Assembly (NCBI GenBank): GCA_009823505.1
Contig: VZQC01011939.1
Coordinates: 4,266,327 to 4,330,326, forward strand
Origin: Rhizomys pruinosus
Lineage: Eukaryota; Chordata; Mammalia; Rodentia; Spalacidae
Length of the DNA: 64,000 nt
Direction: 5' to 3'
Shown: positions 24,004 to 36,869 of the stretch, piece by piece
Numbering within the stretch: position 1 is the first letter of the stretch
Layout of the letters: the number at the start of each line of letters is the position of its first letter
Notes under the pieces: generated by a model
Told to the model about the DNA's origin: nothing
What the model saw: the letters and a program-made list of their open reading frames with translations, nothing else
Database searches by the model: none
Made by a program: the position numbers and the translations under genes

Positions 24004-24778
24004 GATGGAAACCTGCCTTCTACCTGCCTCCTCCAGCAGCGTCCCCCATGTGGATGGAGCAAGCAGCCGTGCATCTACACGTGTTGATGATGGAAACCTG
24101 CCTTCTACCCGCCTCCTCCAGCAGCGTACCCCGACGTGGATGGAGCAAGCAGCCGTACATCTACACGTGTTGATGATGGAAACCTGCCTTCTACCCACCT
24201 CCTCCAGCAGCATCCCCCACGTGGATGGAGCAAGCAGCGGTACATCTACACATGTTGATGATAGAAACCTGCCTTCTACCCGCCTTCTCCAGCAGCGTCC
24301 CCCCACGTGGATGGGGCAAGCAGCGGTACATCTACATGTGTTGATGATAGAAACCTGCCTTCTACCCGCCTCCTCCAGCAGCGTCCCCCCACGTGGATGG
24401 AGCAAGCAGCCGTACATCTACACGTGTTTGTTGATGATAGAAACCTGCCTTCTACCCGCCTCCTCCAGCAGCGTCCACGTGGATGGAGCAAGCAGCCGTA
24501 CATCTACATGTGTTGATCATTAGAAACCTGCCTTCTACCTGCCTCCTCCAGCAGCGTCCCCCCACGTGGATGGAGCAAGCAGCCGTGCATCTACACGTGT
24601 TGATGATTAGAAACCTGCCTTCTACCTGCCTCCTCCAGCAGCGTCCCCCCAAGTGGTGGAGCAAGCAGCCAGCCATACATCTACACGAGTTGATGATAGA
24701 AACCTGCCTTCTACCCGCCTCCTCCAGCAGCATCCCCCCACATGGTGGAGCAAGCAGCCGTGCATCTACACGTGTTGT
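24004..24778 (+). repeat. Minisatellite, about 86-bp unit, nine copies
   Basis: Units start at about 24004, 24089, 24175, 24260, 24346, 24436, 24518, 24605 and 24695. Each reads GAT(G/A)GAAACCTGCCTTCTAC, then GCCTCCTCCAGCAGCGTCCCC, then GTGGATGGAGCAAGCAGC, then a CATCTACACGTGTTGAT end. Period lengths vary from 82 to 90 through small indels. Open frames on both strands (for example 24005-24523 + and 23965-24417 -) are by-products of the repeat. Confidence 0.95.
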
Positions 24779-27073
24779 TGATCAGCACTACAGTGGTTGC
24801 TTTCCTCAGAGTCGCCCTTCCCCCTGGCAACATTGTGGAGACAAGAGGGAGGAGAGACTCCTTCATCAGCCGTCAGTACTTGATTTGGGGGCTGCCCTCA
24901 GTCCATTAGCAGGCTCTGCATTCGCACCACCTCCCTGCAGGGTGATGAGGATCAAGCCTGGGTGTTCCTTACGTTCTCCCAAGCAGCACCTTCAGCCCAC
25001 CCTGTCTCCCCCCCAGCCTGGCAGGTGTCCTGCTCATTGCCCAAGAGCGGCGACCCTGTTGACATGGAGGCCTGCTTACAACTTCCCTCAAATTCCACCC
25101 ATGATTACATAATTAATATCAGAACACAGTTCACCCACTGGCACGCCATGTGCTACAATCCGAGACGTGGCCACTTATGCCTCAATCTGCAGGATTCATT
25201 AGGTTTGGTTGTTCATAGAATCTGCTCAATTTCCAGCCATGCCCTGTCCTGTAGGGGAAAAAATATGATCATCTGTAACAATTACACAGCTTGCCTGTTC
25301 AATGGAAAATAGATTCGTCATGCTCCTCGTACTGAGAATAGCTTCACCTCCAGACAATGCTTTGAAGGTCCCCATGTGGCCCTCTGGCTGAGACACGTGA
25401 GCTCTCCATGGTCCCAGCTACAGAGGGTCCAACTCAGCACCTTGTCAAACCTGATCTCCCACCACTCCTATGTGCTTCTGTGGGACTTCTCACGTGGGAC
25501 CTCACTTCAGATGACCCGAGTGTTATGTGACTCCAAGGCCAAGTGAATTCAAGGACAAAATCAGCCAACACATGAGTAAGAGTGAGTGACTGTATGACTG
25601 TGAATACCTATGTGCACGTGTGAGTTCACATGTGTGTTCACATGTGTGGCGTATGTACACATACTTGTGTGCAGGTGGGTGTGCGTGCACATGTTTGTGT
25701 GCACATGTGCACTTGTACGGTATGATACAATAATTTACCAAAGGTTAAACTTTGCATACCATTGGCAATCCTTTCAAGAAAGACAAACATCTCATTCATT
25801 TGTTCATCTGTCCACCCTGCAATTCAATATGATATTGGAACTTTCTCTAGAAGCTGCGCCGGAAGAAAAGCTTTCATGCAAGCAATTCCTTCGGGAAGTC
25901 TTTCTAGAGAAGCCCAGCAGAGGAGCAGAAACAGAAGAAACAGGTGATGGAGGCTGAGCAGCCAGAGGGCTCTGTAGTGTGTAGCACACCTTGATTCCCC
26001 CAAAGCACAGAAATAGGGTCCCTCATTCCCACCACAGTGAGTCAATGGCAGAGTCCTCAGGGTTTGAAAGTAAAACCTTGGTGATATTTAGTTCTCAACA
26101 GAGAAGAAACACTAAGCTCCTGGATCCCCACGGAGACCTCTGCAAAAGCCGCAACCAGAGCTGGCAGCAGGGGAGTAAGTGCAGTGAGGGGAAGCTACGA
26201 AGACTCAGCCTGCAGAGAGGCCCTGTCTTCCACTGAGTTCGCTAGGCACTAGGCACGGTTGTGAGAGGTACCATCACCTTCACCCCTCGTCTCCGTCTAC
26301 TCTGTTCTGCTGCTCTGTCCACTGAGCCCCGACTGCTCCCCTGGGTTTTCGGTGTCTTTTACCCGGGGACTAGACACACCAAAGACTCTTGATGACAGGG
26401 GGAGCAATAGCTGGATATGGTACACTGTGGGAGATGACTGGTTGGGGTGAAGGTTTTCATAATGAGTGCTTTTTTCATAAAGTGCTTTCTTTGTGACTGT
26501 GACATCTAAGGAAAACATTCAACCTGGCTAAATATTGTGGTAAAGCTTTCCCAGTCAGTGACATCTCTAGTTATTTCAGTTCTAAAGCTCCCCAGCTATC
26601 TAACAGTAATTCCATTTGGGGACTCTGAAGCTAGCCAGAAGCCAAGGTGAATTTATTAGCATTTATTGGCAAGGTATGCCCAAAATGAGCCGCTGACACC
26701 ACCCTTTAAGATTCCACTCTAGAACAAAGAGAGCTACTAGTCAGTCTGCCCATCCCCAGGGAGCTGTGGGGCATTTTCCCAATCACAGGCAATCCACTAG
26801 GAAGCACCTTGTCATCATGGAGGACGGGGGTGGCAGGGAAGGGTGGAATCCCAGCTCCTGATCCACCAAGGAATCAGCCACTCTGACTCGCAGGCCTTTG
26901 GTTGCACCTCCCTGTGACAGCTGGGACAGATGGCTTCACGGAGCTAGGCCAGCACAAGCAAGCAAAGAAGCTGGACACAGTGGTCTACACAGGGGCCCAG
27001 AGGCTGCTGAGACACTGTGGAGAGAGCAGATATCACCAAAAACTGCTCTCCTCCTCAGATTCACAGCCCAGCT
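24779..27073. other. Unique sequence with a TG-rich stretch
   Basis: The TG/CACATG-rich stretch at about 25606-25720 is a degenerate (TG)n. No gene or known repeat family is otherwise supported. Confidence 0.4.
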
Positions 27074-27292
27074 TCATTTGTTTTATTTGTTTGGAGATGA
27101 GGTTCAGCTGGCCTGGAGCTCACTCTGCAACTGAGGATGACCTTGAACTTTGCATCTCCTGCTTTCTCCTCAGGAGTGCGGCAATGACAGGCATGCAGCA
27201 TCACACCTGCTTTCTATGGTGCTAGTGATGGAACCCAGGGCTTCATGCACGCTAGACAAGCACTCTACCCCCTGAGTCATAGCTCCAACACC
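27074..27292 (-). repeat. B4-type SINE
   Basis: A reverse B1-like part (GGAGATGAGGTTCAGCTGGC, CTGGAGCTCACTCTGC, TGACCTTGAAC) is joined to a reverse ID-like part (TGGAACCCAGGGCTTCATGC, TAGACAAGCACTCTACC). This is the B4 order. Confidence 0.8.
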
Positions 27293-28839
27293 CACTTCTC
27301 TTGTTTTTGCTCACACACCAGCTGGGAACACAAGTAAACAAGAGTCTGCCTTCTCAGGACTGACAGCAGAATAATGACATGAGACTGGGCAGTGATGGCA
27401 AACAAATCATAGGGTTCCAAGTTTCAGCTCCAAGGAAGATCTGGGGACTCTGACGAGGACAACTGGGCAGACACAGGAACCAAGATCTGAGGACTGACTG
27501 GCCTCCCAGGCCCCTCAGGGGTGAGCCAGCAGAATCCCTCAGAGGGACCCCTGGAAGGACTAAGTAACAGGAAATGACCTGGGCCTGTAAGTCAAGAGGT
27601 GACCCAGGTCTCAGTGCAGGTGGGATTGATGCTTGAACAGCCCTCAGCAGAAAGCAGCCACTGTGGCTCTGGATAAGCTCTGCTGCCCCTGGTGTGACCA
27701 AAGCTGCAAATAGACAGGAGATGAAAGATAAAGGGGAGAAAGACTCCACATACCCCTGGGCCCTCAAGTCAGAGCAGCACTGAGCCTCTGGAGACAGAGA
27801 AAAGCTGGTAACTTGGAATGCTGGGAGGAGAAACACACAGAAACGGTAGAAGGATTTCAACTTGAGAATGATATGTTTTCAAGTTGCACGGCTCAAAGGC
27901 CAACTACAGAGACATGAGGAAGTTGTACTGATTAGGGGAGCGCAGGTATGGGGAGCTGCAAACTCCTAGAATCATCTGCAGATGCCCCATGGATAGGAAG
28001 GACTCATGGTAAGGCCACAGGGTCCAATGGCTGTGACTTGGTATAGACAAAGCCTGGCTCCAGCTAAGGTTCTGTTTCTTGTTGTGTGGCCTTGGGCAGG
28101 GAATGACCATGTGTGCGGAGTGGCCTCTGCTGGGCATGATGCACCCACACAGAGATGCTGTCCTGTTAAAATGAGATGATCATCGCCACTTGAACCTCGG
28201 CCTCAGCAGCTGCATTCAACGTAAAGAAGGAAGCAGGGTACAACTGACTTTCCACAAATGGATGTACTTCCTTCATCATGCTTGCACATACACACACACC
28301 CCTGCCCCCCCACCCTCCACCATGACCTTCAACAGCGGCTTTTGCAAAGAGAATGAAGCTTTGAGAAGCAATCATGTGTTGGGAATAGAGAGAGAGAAAA
28401 TACAGATGCTAATAGAACTAAGAATTCAATGTAACAAAAGACAAAGGACCCTTAGACAAGAGAAAAGGACAGACTTATTCCACAAATGGTACTGAGGGGT
28501 TGTCTATGGGAAAATATTGCAAACTGCAATTTTATTTCAATAAATTAACTCCAATAAATAAAATAGAAAAAATTAAAGCAAAATAAAACCTTCTGAAATG
28601 CAGAAGTGGTCTCCATGCATTTACCAGACAACCTAGAAGTGTCTGATGAGACTCATTCAATTAAATTCCAGGCTCTTTGGATGTGAGATGAGGGGAACTA
28701 CTCGGCCCCTTTAAACTTCAGATTTCTTATCTATAAAGAGGAAAAACTGCCCTGAAGACTAAATTAAGCACCCTCTTCATTTAGTGAACACAAAATGCCT
28801 GTGAACAAACCTAACCAGAGACAACAGAAACCTCTACAA
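27293..28839. other. Unique sequence with MIR-like traces
   Basis: MIR-like core text occurs near 28040-28115 (GTGTGGCCTTGGGCAGGGAA) and near 28690-28780 (CTTCAGATTTCTTATCTATAAAGAGG), both + strand. No gene is supported; the 168-codon minus-strand frame at 27354-27860 has no recognisable domain. Confidence 0.4.
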
Positions 28840-30900
28840 CAAAAACTTTAAACCCCTGAAGAAGGAGCTTGAAGAAGACATCAGAAGATGGAAAGACCTT
28901 CCATGCTCATGAATTGGAAAAATTAATATAGTAAAAATGTCCATTATACCCAAATTAATATACAGATTCAATGCATTCCCAATTAAAATCCCCATGAGTT
29001 TCTTCACAGACTTGGAAAAAATTCCTTACATTCATATGGAAAAACAAAAGACCCCATGTAGCTAAAGCAACCCTGAGTGAAAAATACAATACAGGGGGGA
29101 TCACCTTACCAGACTTCAAGCTATATTACAGGGCTATAATCATAAAGACAGCTTGCTACTGGCACAAAAACAGACCCATTGACCAATGAAACAAAATTGA
29201 AGATCCAAACTTAAGGTCATACAATTTCAGCCACCTCATATTCGATAAAGGAGCCAAAAAAGCTCATTGGGGGAAAGATAGCATCTTCTGCAAATGGTGC
29301 TGGCAAAACTGGATCACCATATGTAGAAGAACAAAATTAAACCTCTACCTCTCACCCTTACAAAAATCAACTCCAAATGGATCAAAAACCTCAGTGTACA
29401 AAAATCAACTCCAAATGGATCAAACACCTCAATGTGAAACCCACTGAAGGTGATAGAAGAAAAAGCTGGAAGCAACCTATAAGACATAGGCATAGGAGAA
29501 GACTTTCTAAATCAGACAGCAACTGCACAGGAAATAAGGTTGATAATTGACAAGTGGGACCTCATTAAACTCAAAAGCTTTTGCACAGTGGAAGAAACAA
29601 TCACAGAAGTGAAGAGAAAACCCACAGAGTGGGAGGAAATCTTCACCAGTGATACATCTGACAGAGCATTAACTTCCAGAATATATAAACTCCTCAAAAA
29701 ACAAAGAACAAATGACTCACTCAAAAGATGGAGCAAAGAGCTGAACAGAGACTTCACCAGAGAAGAAGTAAAGATGGGTGAGAAACATCTTTAAAAGTGC
29801 TCAACATCATTAATAATTAAGGAAATGCAAATTAAAACCACTCTAAGATATCATATCCCTCCAATAAGACTGGCTAAGATCAAGAAAACAAGACACCAAA
29901 TGCTGGAGAGGTTGTGGGGAAAGGGGAACACTCATCCACTGCTGGTGGGAATGTAAACTTCTATAACCACTCTGGAAAGCAGTGTGAAGAATCCTTAAAA
30001 GACTCAAAATGACCCTACCACCCAACCCAGCCATACCACTCCTGGGTATATACCCACAAGACTCATCCTACTGCAAAGATACATGCACATCTATATTTAT
30101 TACAGACCTCTTCACAATAGTAAAGAGCTGGAAGCAACCCAAATGCCCATCAACTGACAAGTGGATAACAAAAATTTGGTACATCTACATGATGGCATTC
30201 TATGAAGCAGTAAATAAAGTTGACATCATGAACTTTGCAGGTAAATGGATGGAACATGAAGCCATTATGCCAAGTGAAGTAACACGGTCCCCAAAAAACA
30301 AACAGGGAATGGTTTCCCTCATTTGTGGATGCTAGTACCAAATCCCCCAATTGAAAGACAAGCTGAGCAACGTTATTGTTATATTTTTTTCTATCTGAAA
30401 GCAACTGTGATATTATAGTGTGAATCTCCTAATGAGCCCTAGAATTAACTTACCACATACTTTCAGACATGGTAATTAATGTATATGGGTGGAAGGTATA
30501 TATCCATATTTTAGAGTAATATAAAATTAAAGGGGGGAAAATGTGAACTCCTAAACATATATCAGAGTTAACATACAGTTTATTCCTGGAGGACATAATT
30601 CTGGTACAAATGTGACATTTATACAGGCATATTTTGGAGCAATACAATTGGGAGGGAACCACAACAACATAAAGACTGGGTCAAAGAATGGACTGATACA
30701 GTTAAATACTGCCCCAAACAATAAACCTCTACAAAGAAAAACTTTAAAAAGACTGAGAGAAAGATTCAGGACAGTTATGGCAGAATACATGAACTGGGGT
30801 GGGGTGGGGGGAAGGGAAAGGGGAACATGTCTAAATTGAACTGAAAAATGATGTCTGAAATACACAAAACATCAATAAAAGTATTATATTTAAATAAGGA
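28840..30900 (+). mobile_element. LINE-1 copy C, 5' truncated, with 3' UTR
   Basis: The element starts inside ORF2 (AAGGAGCTTGAAGAAGACAT), runs through the ORF2 C-terminus to the TAG at about 30333, and has a 3' UTR with a G-rich run (GGGGTGGGGTGGGGGGAAGGG near 30796). It ends in ATCAATAAAAGTATTATATT at about 30890. A B2 SINE follows directly. The ORF2 part is interrupted by frameshifts, so this copy is dead. Confidence 0.9.
28860..30335 (+). pseudogene. L1 ORF2 C-terminal pseudogene
   Basis: Recognisable ORF2 blocks are spread over different frames: [13 protein letters not shown] and PTEWEEIFTSDTSD at 29540-29794, then [20 protein letters not shown] and CPSTDKW at 30009-30335. A 38-bp tandem duplication (29361-29398 and 29399-29436) disrupts the segment that corresponds to SRWIKDLNV. 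The region between 29795 and 30008, which should encode the Cys/His block, is also shifted. Confidence 0.85.
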
Positions 30901-30905
30901 AATCG

Positions 30906-31158
30906 GGGCTGGAGAGATGGCCTAGCGGTTAAGAGCACCGACCACTCTTACAGAGGACCCGGGTTCAATTCCCAGCACCCACATGGTGGCTGAGAACTGT
31001 CTGAAACTCCAATTCCAGGAGAACTCCAGTTCCAGGGGAATCTGACAACCTCTTCTGACCTCCGCGGCATTGCACGACACGGGTGCACAAACCTGCATGC
31101 AGACAGTACATTGATACACATACAGAAATAAATAAAATAAAATAAATTAAATAAGGAA
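30906..31158 (+). repeat. B2-type SINE, well preserved
   Basis: It has the same structure as the copy at 22454: GGGCTGGAGAGATGGCCTAG head, box B GTTCAATTC, ACATGGTGGCTGAGAACTG, TTGCACGACACGGGTGCAC and an AAATAAAATAAAAT tail. It is inserted immediately after the L1 copy C end. Confidence 0.92.
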
Positions 31159-31201
31159 ATCAAATAACTCAAACCCCCCCCCCTCAAAAAAAGCTACCTG
31201 A

Positions 31202-31430
31202 GGGCTGAAGAGATGGCTCGGTGTTTAAGGGCTCTGGCGCCTCTTGCAAAGGACCTGAGCTCGGTTCCCAGTACACACATGGTGGCTAATAACTCCAGTT
31301 CCAGGGGATCCGATGCCCTCTTCTGACCTCCACAGTCATTGTATGACATGGGTGCACCTTACATACATGCAGGCAATACACTCATACACAAAAAATAAAA
31401 ATAATAAATCAATAAAAGAGAAAAGAAACC
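31202..31430 (+). repeat. B2-type SINE, diverged
   Basis: The GGGCTGAAGAGATGGCTCGG head is followed by GACCTGAGCTCGGTTCCCAG, AACTCCAGTTCCAGGGGATCC and a poly-A-rich AATAAAAATAATAAATC tail. It lacks the extra CCAATTCCAGGAG copy found in the younger elements. Confidence 0.85.
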
Positions 31431-31431
31431 T

Positions 31432-31630
31432 CGCTGAGCAAGCCAGAGGGAAGCCAGCCAGCAGGCAGTGTTCCTCCATGGTGTCTGCTACCATTCCTGC
31501 CTCGGGGTTCCAGCCTTGGCTTCTTTTGGTGGTGGACTGTAATCTACAAACCAAATAAACACATTCTTCCCCAAGTTGTTTTTGGTCACTGTTTTGTCTA
31601 AACAGAAAGCCAACTAGGATACACCTCAAT
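31432..31630 (+). repeat. ERVL-type LTR 3' fragment
   Basis: TGAGCAAGCCAGAGGGAAGCC, TTCCTCCATGGTGTCTGC, ACCAAATAAACACATTCTTC and CCCCAAGTTGTTTTTGGTCAC follow the 3' half of the LTR class found complete at 55622-56020. AATAAA provides a polyadenylation signal. The 5' half is missing. Confidence 0.65.
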
Positions 31631-34600
31631 TCCATCTCAAAACAGGCCAAGATGCCTGGGCCCTTCCCAAGGCAGGCCATCACTGAGGAGGCTATGGGGT
31701 GGCAGGTAGTGAGCCTGAGGCTCCATCCTGGTCTAGCATGAACACAGAGGATGTGATCGTCTTTGATGTCTCTCAGTCAGGTCATAGGAGTAAGCAGAGT
31801 CTAGGCTAGTCAAGGACTCCTGGTCCACAGCTCTATGACTGACAGGCGATAAGGAGCTAAGTTTCCATGGCAACCCAGCAGGTAGGAATCGTGGTCTCCA
31901 TTGTGACAGAGGAGAAAGCCTGAATTAAATTAGGTAACCCACACAGAACTGGGTTCATGGCAGAGCTGAGGTTTGAGTGAATAGGCTGGCCTGGTATGCC
32001 ATGGAGTCCTCTTTGGTTAGCTCTCAGTGTCTCAGGACAAGTCTGTGGGCAATAATGAGCAGTGGCTCTAGCACAGAGCCTGAACTGCAGAAGAAGGCAG
32101 AGTAAACTGTGTTGTCCTTTGAGTGGTAGAAAGTGGAAGACTTGGGTAATATACAGGGGAGCATAGAAGTCTGGAGTAGGGTAGTTCGAAGAAGGATTCC
32201 TCACTAACATGATAATTTTTAAAAGAGAAAGGTATGCTTCTTTTTAAAAGAAATCAACCATATAATGCGTGCAAAACCCTTGAAATCACAGAAATGTCAT
32301 TAACACGGGTTCGGCTTCGGGGCAGCTTCACACTCCCAAGAGGAGTAACTTGACCTTGGAGGTCCTAGCTGAAGCCTGTCCATCTCCACCTGGGAAGCTC
32401 AGCTTCAAGGAGAAAAAAGCAAAGACTGTGGATAAGATGGCCTCTCAGAGAGTCCCTGGATGGCTAACATTGGACACAGAGTCAGAAGACCACATTACAC
32501 CCAGCTGTCAGGGCTGCGGGAAGAGCACGGCACTTGGCTCCTGCATCGGGAGCCTGAAGGACACACATTTGGAGCAGGCCTGCCAGGCTTGTTGCAGCCC
32601 TCCTGTCGTTGAATTTAGAAGGAAAGCAATCATTGGCAACCTTCAGACCCACAGCAGAGCTGTCAAACCCAAAGGCGCCTCCTTAAGATAGAGTGCAAGT
32701 CCACCCTGAGGAGCAGCTCGGAGCAGGAAGCCCCAGGGATGCAGCTTTGCGCAGCTTTGCTGGCTCCTGCCACTGCCCCAGACAATGACCCAGGCAGTTA
32801 ATCTGTTTTCCAAACTCCATTTGCCAGAGTTCCAGTGAGCAATTCTGCTTCTATCGAGGTGACTCATCAGCCTTCCGTCCAGTGATAGCACCCAGGTTTC
32901 CATGCAGCCTCACTCTGAAGACTGGCACTGCCATGCAATCTCCCCTGCAGGACTGACCTTATTTAGGTGATAGAATCTTGTAACCTAAGTAACAGGGGAT
33001 GGCCTATCTGAACATGACAGATAACATATTTTCTGTCAGCTACATCGTGAACCAGTTTTCTACCTCATTTTTTTTAAGATCAGAAATAAATGAAGAAATG
33101 GAAGGTCTCGTGAGATCTTGTGTCGTGGTCCCCGGGGTCCACTAGGCAGGAGCATGGCTCAGCTGGGTGCCTTGAGCATAAGAGGTGCTCTTGAGCAGAC
33201 ACCCAGTAGGTCCTCATGGTATTGACCCAGTTCTAAAGAATTTGATTCTTCGACCTACAGTTTATTTTCAGAATTTGTAATTTTGACTTATGTGTGGAAT
33301 GTATGTATGCATATTTTGGAATAATGTAAAATATAAAGAAAGAATTTGATTCTTTCAGTAGGGGCATTCCTGTAAGTCTTGTTTCTAAGAGCATACAACC
33401 CCCACCCCTTCATTGCCAGTGGAAACAGGCATTTAAGCTTACAGATGTCTGAGGAAAATAGCTGCCAAATATCTCAAGGGCAAACCTCAACTCCATTCAA
33501 CTGTTCACAGCACTACTTATTGATGGTCTTATTAAGAGACAAAGAGATCTATTCATGCAACAACTGCTGGTGGCATCTGTGTGGTCTATCACCAAGTCAC
33601 CACTGACTTGGATTAACATGCCCTCATTGGGGCAATACGTGAGCAAGAAGCCTCTGGTCTGAGCACTCCCTGTGAGCTTAGGTCCAGCACCCACTGAGAC
33701 TGGGCCAAGTCCTTCTCTGCTGCCCTTGGAGGGGTGTTTCTGCACAGCATCATCCTAGAACTGGTAGGAGTGAACGGAAGCAGAAAGGAGAGCTGTGGTG
33801 TGGAGGAACTGATGGGATGGCTGCTTTACAGAAACCATGTTGGCTCCTCGTTCTCAGCCAAGGGAGGAAGCACTTGTTCTGTGGCATGTGTGCTCACAGG
33901 GTGGGAGGGAGATGGAGAGTTTCCGCCACAGCACAGCTGGCAGGAGCCTCCTGTCCCCAGGCTTGGTGCTGAGAGGCCCTTCCCTCCTTGCGGGAGCCAC
34001 CTTCTCACACCAGCCATTCTCCAGATGCTCAGGCCAAGTCCCACCTCTGCCCTGTGGAGCAGCCAGCACCCTGCCTGCGAGCCTCCACCACCTCTGCCCT
34101 CTGCACATCCTTGCATGTCTAGTCAGACTCTCTGCCTACATGAAGACTTCGCCCACAAAGCAGCTCCTGAGATGGTGGGATTTCCTCTCCCTGATACTTG
34201 GAACATTCAACCCAGGCCTCTCTGCTTAAGTCTGTTGTTACAGCCACTATAGCCTTACAACACCTGTGTCTTCCTATCCCTCCCTCTGCTCCCTTCCAAT
34301 TTCTGCATGGTTCGACCAACTCAGCCCTTGCTTTCTTCTTTTCCTCTCTTCACTGCTTTCCACCAGTTCCTTCCCCTGCCAGGATTCTCTGTGGAAAACA
34401 ACATGAGCTCAATCTTGAGAGCCAGCCTGAACCTCACCTCCTGACAAAGCTCACTTCCTTTTCCATGAAAAACATTGCCTGTCTAGTCCCCTGGATCCTT
34501 CACTTGGCTCTTTAACACTGTGTCTCTGCTTGGATGTCACATGGCTCTCTGTCTCACAATATCATGTGCACCTAAGGATCTCCTGGAGCACAAGAGACAC

Positions 34601-36404
34601 CTTCTTCCTCAAGCACTTGTCCTGTGGCCTGGCCTGCATCCGCCCAAGCAGCTGCTCGGTAGATGGGAAGGATCACTGCAATCCACAGAGGCTCCACATT
34701 CAGAATTGCACGTAGAGAATCCAATAGCAATCACGCCCTTCCATTAGAAGCCTTGTGTGTGCCAGAGAGGCAATTGGGAACTGGGAAAGAGTCGTCTGAG
34801 GTTCATTTCAGGATTCATGAGCTGGAAGGTTGCTGCACAAACCTGTCAGGAGAGAGGCGTGCTTGTTCCCTGCAGGGCTTCCTACAGGAAACGCGCAAGC
34901 CGTGAGCCATGCTGGAACTCAGCAAGGCGTCGGACTGTCAGCAGTTGAGGCTGCACGCCAGCCTGGGCTCCATCTCTAAAGGCATCTACTTACAGTCATT
35001 TTTAATTGGGTCTGTGAGTGGATATTTATCAACTTCAGCAATGGACTGAGCCCTGCCCTCAACTTAAGGAAATGGAGCAGAGGAAAGTATGATTCTGCCA
35101 TTCCTACTGTCTATGAGCACAAGGTTCTGATGAATCAGGCTGGCTTGGACCAGGCTCTCTGTGTGAAAAAGCATTTTCCTGGAGCTGTCCTGAGGACAAG
35201 GTCCCTTCACCCCTTCCCAGAAGGTGCGTACTAACATTCCTCATGTCTCTTGGCTAAGTCTGAACTTGAAAACACCTGGCAAGCTTTGTCAGAGGCCTGG
35301 CTTTAGGAACATGGCTGTTTGGCAACTAGAGTAGGAGGGGAGGCAGGAATTTAGTAGGTCATGCTTGACATGCAAAAGGGACTCCCTTTTTAGTAAAATA
35401 GCCATTATGGACATGCTTAGCAGTGATAACGGCCACTAGTAACTTCTTTATTTATGATCCTTGTCTTTGGATCTTTATACTGACTGGGGAGCCCCTGCTT
35501 TGTCCTATTTAGTACACAGGGAACCCATGCCTTCTGAGGCAGACCTGGGATTTCCTCAAGGTCATGACCACCAATATAAAGGAAAGTCTAGGTGAGGACC
35601 CTCAGCCCTCTTAGGAAGCTCCTGCTCTGCCTGGTGCTGCTGCTCTGCTCCATCCATCTTTCTCTCTCTGTGTCTGTCTCTGTCTCTGTCTCTGTTCCTC
35701 CCTCCCACCCCACCACTCACCCCACCCCACCCTCACCCAGAAGACAGCTACTCACTCACTGCTAAATTCAGGTTCATGAGGTATTCCTACATGCTTGGTG
35801 AAACACACAAAAACACATAATCGGCATTGAACTAGCATCCATTGGTCACTGGAGCCACAGAAGACACCCACAGAAGACACTGAGAGAGGTCTGCCCCACC
35901 CCCACTCTCCACTGAGGGACCTGCATATGGAGGGTCCCTGGAGACACTTAAGGGCCTGAGGAGAGAATACCCAGCCAACAGGAACTCTCATGGTGATGGC
36001 ACAAGTGAAGACGTGCCGCGTCTTAGATACAGGGAAGCTCTGGGAAAACCCCCTAGAACACCAGAACACTTGGTTGTGTGACTGTCACAGTCACCTTCCA
36101 GCACATGATGGTCACAGACCTCTAGACTAATAAGGCCAGGGCTCCTCAGCATTTCAATGGCTCCTCTCACATCAAACATAGCAGGGAAAATGACAAACAG
36201 TGGCCTTGGCTCCTGATACCCAGAGCCTGTGGGTCCCTGTGTACTCCTTGCCCAGCCCAATGGCCTTCTTCCCTTACCGACAAGAACAACTCAGGAGAGG
36301 ATATAATCCACATCAGGCCATGGGGCTAGTGGCTAGATATGGCCAAAGACTCAGCCCTTCTTTGCCTGCCCTCAGCATCCACAGAAAACCTTTTCAAACA
36401 TTTT
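31631..36404. other. Mostly unique sequence, no gene supported
   Basis: A reverse MIR-like stretch lies at about 31890-31995 (TAGGTAACCCACACAGAACT, GGCAGAGCTGAGGTTTGAG). A likely L1 3' UTR scrap lies at 33245-33340 (CTACAGTTTATT, GCATATTTTGGAATAATG; compare 30570-30650). (TCTG)n/CACC-rich sequence occurs at 35660-35745. Open frames such as 32350-32691 (+, 113 codons) and 33734-34252 (+, 172 codons) show no domain and overlap other frames. Confidence 0.4.
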
Positions 36405-36541
36405 TAAATGTTTATTTTATTTTATTTTACTAAAACAGTGTCACTATATGGACCAGGCTGGTCTTGAACTCATGGCAATCCTTCTACTTCAACTTCCCGA
36501 GAGGAGGGGTTCCAGGCATATACCACCATGCTTGGCTCCCA
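36405..36541 (-). repeat. B1-type SINE, diverged
   Basis: TTTTATTTTATTTTACTAAA leads into ACAGTGTCACTATATGGACC, AGGCTGGTCTTGAACTCATG and CAGGCATATACCACCATGC, which is the reverse complement of a B1 monomer. Confidence 0.8.
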
Positions 36542-36696
36542 GTGTTCATTTAACATCACTATAAATCAATTATAAACACAGGGCTGCCATCTCTGTGTTG
36601 CCAAGGAAGTACTTGCTATTCATCTGAGTTAAGAAGCAGTGTCTCCTCTGTGGCCATGGCCACCACGTAAAACCTCTGACATGTCCCATCAAAAAT

Positions 36697-36738
36697 GGAG
36701 GAGGAGGAGGAGGAGGAGGAGGAGGAGGAGGAGGAAGA

Positions 36739-36773
<35 letters not shown>

Positions 36774-36831
36774 AGAAGAAGAAGAAGAAGAAGAAGAGGA
36801 GGAGGAGGAGGAGGAGGAGGAGGAGGAGGAG

Positions 36832-36869
<38 letters not shown>

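Noticed and set aside
23965..24733. Cys/Arg-rich minus-strand and Ser-rich plus-strand frames
   Set aside because: They are by-products of the ~86-bp minisatellite.
32350..32691. 113-codon frame as a host gene
   Set aside because: It has no recognisable domain, splice context or conservation evidence that can be judged from sequence alone.
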